Origin: Candidatus Altarchaeum sp. CG2_30_32_3053
Lineage (GTDB): Archaea; Altiarchaeota; Altiarchaeia; Altiarchaeales; Altiarchaeaceae
Length of the DNA stretch: 10,359 nucleotides
Direction: 5' to 3'
Assembly (NCBI GenBank): GCA_001873845.1
Contig: MNZY01000198.1
Coordinates: forward strand, 1-10,359
Notes under the pieces: generated by a model
Seen by the model: only the letters and a program-made list of their open reading frames with translations
Databases searched by the model: none
Told to the model about the DNA's origin: nothing
Translations under genes and position numbers: made by a program
Shown here: positions 5,983 to 10,359 of the stretch, piece after piece
Position numbering within the stretch: position 1 is the stretch's first letter
Layout: the number at the start of each line of letters is the position of its first letter

Positions 5983-6324
5983 ACGCTCACTTTGTTCCAC
6001 TCACTTTGTTCGTGTCTTTTTGAAAGCTTTATGATTTCAAAAATCGTGTATTTTCAAAACTTTGCGTTTTGAAAATACGCTCACTTTGTTCGTGTCTTTT
6101 CAAATTCTCTACGAATTTGAAAATACGCTCACTTTGTTCGTGTCTTTTCAAATTCTCTACGAATTTGAAAATAACCTCACTCCGTTTGGAGATTTTAAAA
6201 TCTTTGAGATTTTAAAATAAGTTCGCTTCGCTCTCATATTTTCAAAACTTTGCGTTTTGAAAATCGCAGGTAAATTTTGTCACCTCACTCCGTTTGGAGA
6301 TTTTCAAAATTTCATTTTGAAAAT
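5983..6324. repeat. Array of seven hairpins with conserved spacers
   Basis: Seven near-perfect hairpins lie at 6018-6042, 6050-6076, 6097-6123, 6145-6171, 6192-6218, 6238-6264 and 6300-6324. Stems are 8-12 bp with 3-9 nt loops and share the theme TTTTCAAA/TTTGAAAA. Inner stem bases vary in a pairing-preserving way (CAAAAC/GTTTTG, CAAATT/AATTTG, TAAAATCT/AGATTTTA, CAAAAT/ATTTTG). Hairpins 6050-6076 and 6238-6264 are identical. The spacers between stems are of three related kinds: CTCACTTTGTTCGTG, CCTCACTCCGTTTGGAG and GTTCGCTTCGCTCTC. The array sits between converging genes, so a bidirectional terminator or 3'-end stabiliser is a reasonable guess; a REP-like repeat cluster is the alternative. 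Confidence 0.85.
6077..6172. repeat. Perfect 48-bp tandem duplication
   Basis: 6077-6124 and 6125-6172 are identical 48-bp units, each made of one spacer (starting ACGCTCACTTTG) and one hairpin (TTTTCAAATT/AATTTGAAAA, loop CTCTACG). Complete identity implies a recent duplication of a spacer-hairpin module within the array. Confidence 0.95.
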
Positions 6325-6450
6325 GTCCTCTGAACAGTTACAAAAAAACAATTGCACATATTTGAATAATCAGATAAAACAGAATAACATAACCACTAAC
6401 TTAAATCACAAGTTACGAAATAATTACCTAATTTATAAAGTTTTAAACTC

Positions 6451-6484
6451 AAAAAACATTAAAAAGATCCGGAAGGGAAAAAAC
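6451..6484 (-). terminator. Oligo-T tracts downstream of the fwd operon
   Basis: On the minus strand three T-runs (T6 at 6483-6478, T5 at 6465-6461, T6 at 6456-6451) follow the last small reading frame by about 15-50 nt. Clustered T-tracts without a needed hairpin are typical of archaeal termination. The hairpin array lies further downstream. Confidence 0.4.
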
Positions 6485-6498
6485 AATGTAATATCTTG

Positions 6499-6681
6499 TT
6501 AGAGAGAAGTAGGAGAGAAAACTAAATTAAAATTTCCTAATAATATAGATATATATTTTACTACTCTCTCCCGTCCAACCCTTTTAATGACCTTGTCTAC
6601 AACCATTCCTTTTACTTCATCTATTAAAAATTTCTCATCAGGATTTTTGTTTAATCCTTCAATAATATCTTTTATGTTCAT
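6499..6681 (-). CDS. Small hypothetical protein downstream of fwdA
   Basis: This 60-codon frame starts 56 bp after the fwdA stop on the same strand and could be the last gene of the operon. I do not recognise the family. The sequence is charged and probably helical (NPDEKFLIDEVKGMVVDKVI, then KRVGRERVVKYISILLG), with no cysteines, no signal peptide and no membrane segment. Its last residues (FNLVFSPTSL) look less protein-like, so the frame may run past an older end. There is no clear ribosome binding site. It could be a genuine small protein, a remnant of a larger gene, or chance; the protein-like composition and operon position favour one of the first two. Confidence 0.45.
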   Translation of the reverse strand: MNIKDIIEGLNKNPDEKFLIDEVKGMVVDKVIKRVGRERVVKYISILLGNFNLVFSPTSL

Positions 6682-6737
6682 CTTTGATTTGGATATTTTT
6701 TGTTATTTTAATAGTCATTTTCTTTTAACATTCATTT

Positions 6738-8396
6738 TTATTGGTTGGTGATTGACTCTTTACAACATTCTGTCACTTCCTTTCTCGGAACATAAACATC
6801 CTCAACCGCATAATTTTCAAACGAAATCGAATAAAATTTTTCAAATGTTTCCTTTATTTCATCGTTTGCTTCCCCTTTTGTCTTAACATAATAAGTCCTT
6901 CCAAAATGAGTTCCAGTAATTTCTCCGTCTTTAACAACAACCCTTCCATCTTTTATTACATACTTTGCGGAAGAAAAGGATTTTACAATATTATTTTCAT
7001 CAAATTTATATATTGATATATCGGCATCTGCTCCTGTTCCAATATGTCCCTTATTCTTTAATCCCATGATTCTAGCAGTTGCTGCCCGTGTAATCGTTGC
7101 TATTTCCTGCAATGTATATTCTCTCTCAATATTTGCCAGTGTTGTTTTTTCTTTTGCTTTCGGGTTTATTTTATTCAGCATTTCATCTCGTTTCTTTTTG
7201 CTCATCAGCCATTCAACGACCATCGGATAATAATAAAAAAGACCTGCATTAGGATGATCTGTTGTCAGACATATTCTGAACGGATCTTTAACCAGCAGGA
7301 AAAGTTCCAGTCCGATTGCCCACTGAATTGCATTTACCGCAGTGTTTTCTTTAAATATATAAGGAACAATTCCGCTTCCAGTTTCCATTTCTACGTCAAT
7401 ATTTACCCATTTGTTCTGGTGCGAAAGTTTATAAACAGTATGCTGCCAGGGTCCATCAGCTGTCATTGTCGTTGCATTTCCGAAAATAACCTGACCGACA
7501 TCAACAGTTACATTATTAGAAGAATTAATTTTATCTGAAATTTCACTAGCTCCTGATGCAAAGCTTCCCCAGTTTTCGCCAGCGTAAGAATTAAATTGAA
7601 TATGCGTTATGTGAATTGGCTCACCTTTAACTGCATCAATTGTTTCCAATGTTGTTCTTAAATTTCCAGGAGAACCGAGATTATTGCAATGAACATGTAT
7701 AGCATGAGGTAAATTTAATTCCTTCCTGACCTTTGCCAGGTTTTGTAAAATTTCCCTCGGGCTCACTCCATAATTTATAACGACATCATCAAGTCCTTTT
7801 ACATTCTTTCCCCATTTCCAGTTCTCAACGCCTCCGGGATTTACGATTTTTATTGCATAGCCCTTTGTTGCGTTAAGCAGAAATCCAACATAATTCTTTA
7901 ATCCGTCAAAATTGTTATTTTTGATATTATCCAGCACAAAATGATTGCTGCCCATTAAAATATAAGCAGTTTTATCAATTATTGGAATATCGTTAAATTC
8001 TTCATGTGTATGTCGTGTCGCTATCGGCGGACTTGCTGCTTCTGCAACAAAGGTATAACCAAGTTTGGCGTATCTGTATCCTGTAATAAATGTTGTCGGA
8101 ACTGTGTAGCCAGTTCCGCTTCTTGATATCTTTGTTTTGCGGATAACATCTTTGCGATGGTCATCAGGACACATAACCCTTGCCTTTGTTACCTTTGCAC
8201 CTGCAATATGAGAATGTATATCAACACCGCCAGGCATTACGATCATTCCTTTTGCGTCAATAATAATATCCTCATTATTGTTTCTCTCATTTGCCGGTTG
8301 TTCAACAATCTTTCCATTTTCAATGTAAATATCTATTGTTTCTCCATCTATTTTGTTTGCTGGATCATACATCATTCCATTTTTTATTATCAACAT
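6738..8396 (-). CDS. fwdA: Formylmethanofuran dehydrogenase subunit A
   Basis: This is the amidohydrolase subunit of the W/Mo formylmethanofuran dehydrogenase complex. It condenses formate, delivered through an internal tunnel from FwdB, with methanofuran to give formylmethanofuran, the first step of the archaeal methyl branch (reversible). The 552-residue length is near the usual 560-570. The dinuclear zinc site is evident: His61 and His63 in VDIHSH, Lys178 (in NATKGY) at the position of the carboxylated lysine, histidines at 231-236 and 262/265, and Asp380 in LTTDHP. The N-terminal beta-sandwich (DPANKIDGE) and the C-terminal return of that domain (GADADISIYKF, 455-465) frame the barrel. 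The ATG lies 23 bp after fwdB; no Shine-Dalgarno is seen. It is the third gene of fwdD-fwdB-fwdA. Subunit C and the ferredoxin-type subunits are absent from the window. Confidence 0.96.
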   Translation of the reverse strand: MLIIKNGMMYDPANKIDGETIDIYIENGKIVEQPANERNNNEDIIIDAKGMIVMPGGVDIHSHIAGAKVTKARVMCPDDHRKDVIRKTKISRSGTGYTVPTTFITGYRYAKLGYTFVAEAASPPIATRHTHEEFNDIPIIDKTAYILMGSNHFVLDNIKNNNFDGLKNYVGFLLNATKGYAIKIVNPGGVENWKWGKNVKGLDDVVINYGVSPREILQNLAKVRKELNLPHAIHVHCNNLGSPGNLRTTLETIDAVKGEPIHITHIQFNSYAGENWGSFASGASEISDKINSSNNVTVDVGQVIFGNATTMTADGPWQHTVYKLSHQNKWVNIDVEMETGSGIVPYIFKENTAVNAIQWAIGLELFLLVKDPFRICLTTDHPNAGLFYYYPMVVEWLMSKKKRDEMLNKINPKAKEKTTLANIEREYTLQEIATITRAATARIMGLKNKGHIGTGADADISIYKFDENNIVKSFSSAKYVIKDGRVVVKDGEITGTHFGRTYYVKTKGEANDEIKETFEKFYSISFENYAVEDVYVPRKEVTECCKESITNQ

Positions 8397-8419
8397 TTTA
8401 AAATAGGTAAAATTTTAAA

Positions 8420-9712
8420 CTATTTTTCTTTTATCTTTTCAATCAGTCTTTCTAAAATTTCTCTGTCAGACAAAAACTCCGAACGGACAACCCTTTTCAG
8501 TCGCAGTGGGATTCCGTCCATTCTGTAAGCAGTTCCTTCTGCCTCTATCCCTGCTGTTGCACAGGGAATAACAACATCAGAAATCAAAGCTGTAAGAGAA
8601 AATTTTGGGTCAATTGTTATTACTGGAATCTCTGCCAGATGCCTTGCTGCCTCATTGGGAAGATGAGCAACAGGATCTGTTGCTATAATTAATGCAGCAT
8701 CACACTCTTTTCTTGCCAGTATCTGCGTTGCAGAAAACTCTCCAGGATTGTATCTTGGATATTGTAATGAAAAATTTATTGAAAAAGGATAGCCGGATTG
8801 CCATCCCCATACATGTACCGCCCCAGCCACATTATAATGCCCAAGCATGGGATTAATAGAAAATTTTGTCCATTCATTTAATTCCTTGACAAGCGAGATG
8901 GCACCATCTGTGTTTAATTCCTTTCCAAACGACTGGGTCATCCCCATACCGTAAAACACAACGCCATATTTTGCACCCTTCATTTTGTTTATTAAATTTT
9001 CAATATCATCCTTATTTACACCCATCATTTCTTCAACATTGTCGGGAATTTTCTGGCCTTTGATTGCCGCCCTTATTATTGAAATTAATTCGTAGTCCTT
9101 TCCAGGAGAAATTTTTATAAATTTATCCGATTTTTTTGCGGTATGTGTTTCTCTGACATCTATCGTCACAATATACCTTTTGTTTCTGTCACTCCACATA
9201 CCTGCTGTTGTTCCGGAATATCTGTTGAAGTGTCTCGGATGTGCTTCAATCGGATTGCATCCCCAGAATATAACCATGTCTGCTCTGTTTTTTACCTCTC
9301 CCAATGTTGCAGTTATTTGTCCTACGCTCTGCAATGCCATGATACTCGGACCATGACATACGGAAGGTAACTGGTCAATTGTTGCTCCGGTTAATTCTGC
9401 AAGTTCCAGTGCCTTACCCTGTGCCTCACATTCAGTTGTTGATAATCCGAATATTAAAGGGTATTTTGCATTTTTTAAAATTTCGCCTGTTTTTTCTATC
9501 GCTTCATCCATTGAAACATTAACAAAATTTTCATCTGTTTTTTCTTTCTTGAGCATCGGGCTTTGGACCGCGTTTACATGATGTTTTATAAATTTTGTAA
9601 TGCAGATTCCGCAGCCATTCTTAACGGCTTTTATTTCATTATCTTCAACCTTTACAGTTATGTCATCGCACAAACATCCGCAAAACGGGCAGACAACATT
9701 TTTTATTTCCAT
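8420..9712 (-). CDS. fwdB: Formylmethanofuran dehydrogenase subunit B
   Basis: This is the catalytic formate dehydrogenase-like subunit that reduces CO2 to formate at a tungsten or molybdenum bis-pterin centre; here 430 residues, the usual size. The N-terminus binds a [4Fe-4S] cluster through C8, C11, C15 and C34 (CPFCGCLCDD, then NGCGIC). Cys119 in SVCHGPS is the expected metal-ligating residue; it is a TGT/TGC-type cysteine codon, not a selenocysteine stop as in some methanogens. WGCNPIEAHPRH (150-161) is a further family motif, and the C-terminal region contains GIEAEGTAYRMDGIPLRLK. Whether the metal is W (fwd) or Mo (fmd) cannot be read from the sequence. It starts 6 bp after fwdD and ends 23 bp before fwdA, consistent with one transcript. 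Confidence 0.96.
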   Translation of the reverse strand: MEIKNVVCPFCGCLCDDITVKVEDNEIKAVKNGCGICITKFIKHHVNAVQSPMLKKEKTDENFVNVSMDEAIEKTGEILKNAKYPLIFGLSTTECEAQGKALELAELTGATIDQLPSVCHGPSIMALQSVGQITATLGEVKNRADMVIFWGCNPIEAHPRHFNRYSGTTAGMWSDRNKRYIVTIDVRETHTAKKSDKFIKISPGKDYELISIIRAAIKGQKIPDNVEEMMGVNKDDIENLINKMKGAKYGVVFYGMGMTQSFGKELNTDGAISLVKELNEWTKFSINPMLGHYNVAGAVHVWGWQSGYPFSINFSLQYPRYNPGEFSATQILARKECDAALIIATDPVAHLPNEAARHLAEIPVITIDPKFSLTALISDVVIPCATAGIEAEGTAYRMDGIPLRLKRVVRSEFLSDREILERLIEKIKEK

Positions 9713-9718
9713 CTTAAA

Positions 9719-10090
9719 TTATTTTTCTTTTAATTTTTGTATAATTTCCTTTACATCTAAAATTTTTTCATCTGTCTTTGAAATCCGGACATCAATTCCT
9801 TTGAAATCAGGCATACCCGTACCATTTGTATTTCCTCCTATAATTATATTTGCCCAGGGCCCCATGGGGATAAGCAGATTTCCTTCGTCAATCACACCTT
9901 TACTGCATTTAACAACGACCTCTCCATAAGCTGTTTTTGCTTTTATTAACTCTCCTTCTTTCATGTCTGATTTTGCTATGTCTTTTTCATTGAGAAATCC
10001 GGTTGCACAAATGTTCTGATAAGTTTGGGAAATTTTGCTTTCTTCCATTGCCATGCCCTGTTTCAGGGTTCTTGCGGTTATAAGCTTCAT
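9719..10090 (-). CDS. fwdD: Formylmethanofuran dehydrogenase subunit D
   Basis: FwdD is the small molybdopterin-dinucleotide-binding subunit (beta-barrel of the DMSO reductase superfamily) that completes the pterin site of FwdB. At 123 residues it is typical in length. Family features are NEKDIAKSDMKEGELIKAKT in the first half and GPWAN (77-81) with NGTGMPDFKG (88-97) in the second. It is the first gene of the operon, and its stop is followed after 6 bp by the fwdB ATG. The ATG at 10090 (MKLITARTLKQG) fits the usual family start. The gene begins about 40 bp from a mobile-type end repeat (10130), which lies directly upstream of its promoter. Confidence 0.93.
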   Translation of the reverse strand: MKLITARTLKQGMAMEESKISQTYQNICATGFLNEKDIAKSDMKEGELIKAKTAYGEVVVKCSKGVIDEGNLLIPMGPWANIIIGGNTNGTGMPDFKGIDVRISKTDEKILDVKEIIQKLKEK

Positions 10091-10112
10091 TCTGATTTAG
10101 AATTTATTGAGT

Positions 10113-10121
10113 ATTAAATTT
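10113..10121 (-). promoter_or_regulatory. TATA-like box for the fwdDBA operon
   Basis: On the minus strand this reads AAATTTAAT, centred about 27 nt before the fwdD ATG, identical to the box proposed for cooC and suggesting a leaderless transcript. The end repeat terminus at 10130 is only 9 bp further upstream, so the repeat occupies any upstream regulatory region. Confidence 0.45.
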
Positions 10122-10129
10122 GATTATTA

Positions 10130-10202
10130 GGTGCTCATCCCTTTAAATTGGGATAATTAATTTGTGAGATATTTTTTAAAAATCTGCTTAAAAATTATAT
10201 TT
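10130..10202 (-). repeat. End-repeat family, copy 3 (73 nt), inverted relative to copy 2
   Basis: The reverse complement matches 464-534 with four substitutions and one 2-nt gap; the terminus GGTGCTC (10130-10136) faces fwdD. The subterminal hairpin is ATCCC/GGGAT (10137-10141, 10150-10154). The stem differs in sequence from copy 2 but is still paired. The element it belongs to would continue rightwards beyond the window. Confidence 0.65.
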
Positions 10203-10209
10203 TTAAGCA
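10185..10209. repeat. 10-bp stem hairpin inside the right-hand element
   Basis: TGCTTAAAAA (10185-10194) pairs perfectly with TTTTTAAGCA (10200-10209) around a 5-nt loop. Only the outer half is kept in the left copy (AATTTTTAAGC near 470-480), so the hairpin is specific to this copy or was lost on the left. Confidence 0.7.
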
Positions 10210-10230
10210 AATAAATTTTTTGAAATATCA

Positions 10231-10329
10231 TTTAAAAATCCAAAAGATTTTTAAAGATTGAAAACTCATAGTTTTCAGTATTTTAAAATCTCGTAAATTT
10301 TTAAAGATTGAAAATCTCAAAGATTTTCA
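10231..10329. repeat. Short AT-rich hairpin array at the right edge
   Basis: Three clear hairpins: 10231-10255 (TTTAAAAATC/GATTTTTAAA), 10259-10277 (TGAAAACT/AGTTTTCA) and 10309-10329 (TGAAAATCT/AGATTTTCA). A direct repeat of TTTTTAAAGATTGAAAA (10248-10264 and 10298-10314) gives a period of 50. No gene is visible between 10091 and the window end. The pattern recalls the array at 6018-6324 but lacks its GC-richer spacers. Confidence 0.75.
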
Positions 10330-10359
10330 GTAAAATTAAATATTATAATATTTATAAAT

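Larger units (their letters stand above)
5814..6498. other. Convergent intergenic region rich in inverted repeats
   Basis: This roughly 685-bp region lies between the 3' ends of endoQ (plus strand) and the fwd operon with its small trailing gene (minus strand). I see no credible gene. It contains a branched inverted-repeat element (5871-5945), a hairpin array (5983-6324) and, towards the fwd side, oligo-A runs that are T-tracts on the minus strand. Confidence 0.7.

Noticed and set aside
5983..6324. CRISPR array (regular alternation of a repeat of about 28 nt and a spacer of about 20 nt)
   Set aside because: The spacers are conserved and the palindromic parts vary, the reverse of a CRISPR; unit lengths are irregular and no cas gene is present.
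6257..6502. 81-codon plus-strand frame
   Set aside because: Its first third is hairpin-array sequence and the rest is Asn/Lys-rich low complexity; it has no protein-like character and runs opposite to the fwd operon end.
8157..8528. Plus-strand frames antisense to the fwd genes (for example 123 codons here and 109 codons at 9600-9929)
   Set aside because: They mirror well-conserved fwdA, fwdB and fwdD coding sequence and have no recognisable protein features.

Overview
The window looks like a low-GC (roughly 30 percent) archaeal chromosome. The evidence is a three-gene block for formylmethanofuran dehydrogenase (fwdD-fwdB-fwdA), an endonuclease Q-type PHP protein ending in a PCNA-interaction motif, a CooC-type nickel-insertion ATPase, AT-rich TATA-like boxes about 25-30 nt before start codons, and the absence of clear Shine-Dalgarno sequences. 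Formylmethanofuran dehydrogenase and CooC together point to an anaerobe with the archaeal Wood-Ljungdahl pathway, such as a methanogen or an Altiarchaeota-like lineage. The exact lineage cannot be fixed from the sequence alone.

Layout. 1-540 is non-coding. It holds a decayed zinc-ribbon transposase-like remnant and two copies of a hairpin-bearing end repeat. A third, inverted copy lies at 10130-10202, so the gene block sits between copies of the same repeat. 541-1665 (-) is aroC (chorismate synthase), divergent from cooC at 2023-2820 (+). 3219-5813 (+) is an endoQ-like gene split by a 419-residue intein carrying a LAGLIDADG homing endonuclease. 5814-6498 is a convergent intergenic region with a branched inverted-repeat structure (5871-5945) and an array of seven strong hairpins (6018-6324), including a perfect 48-bp tandem duplication. 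6499-10090 (-) is the fwdD-fwdB-fwdA operon, followed by a possible 60-codon gene of unknown function. 10130-10359 holds the third end repeat and another run of AT-rich hairpins.

How the genes relate. FwdABD form the catalytic core of CO2 reduction and fixation onto methanofuran: FwdB and FwdD carry the metal-pterin formate dehydrogenase site, and FwdA is the zinc amidohydrolase that makes the C-N bond. CooC probably matures the nickel site of CO dehydrogenase/acetyl-CoA synthase, the other branch of the same pathway, which is not in this window. aroC (aromatic amino acids) and endoQ (repair of deaminated DNA) are housekeeping genes with no evident functional link to these.

Most worth a second look: the intein placed exactly at a metal-binding histidine of EndoQ, with a Cys/His-rich insertion in its splicing domain; the C-terminal PIP-like box on a Lys/Glu tether; the covarying hairpin array between converging genes; and the end-repeat family that keeps a hairpin despite sequence change.
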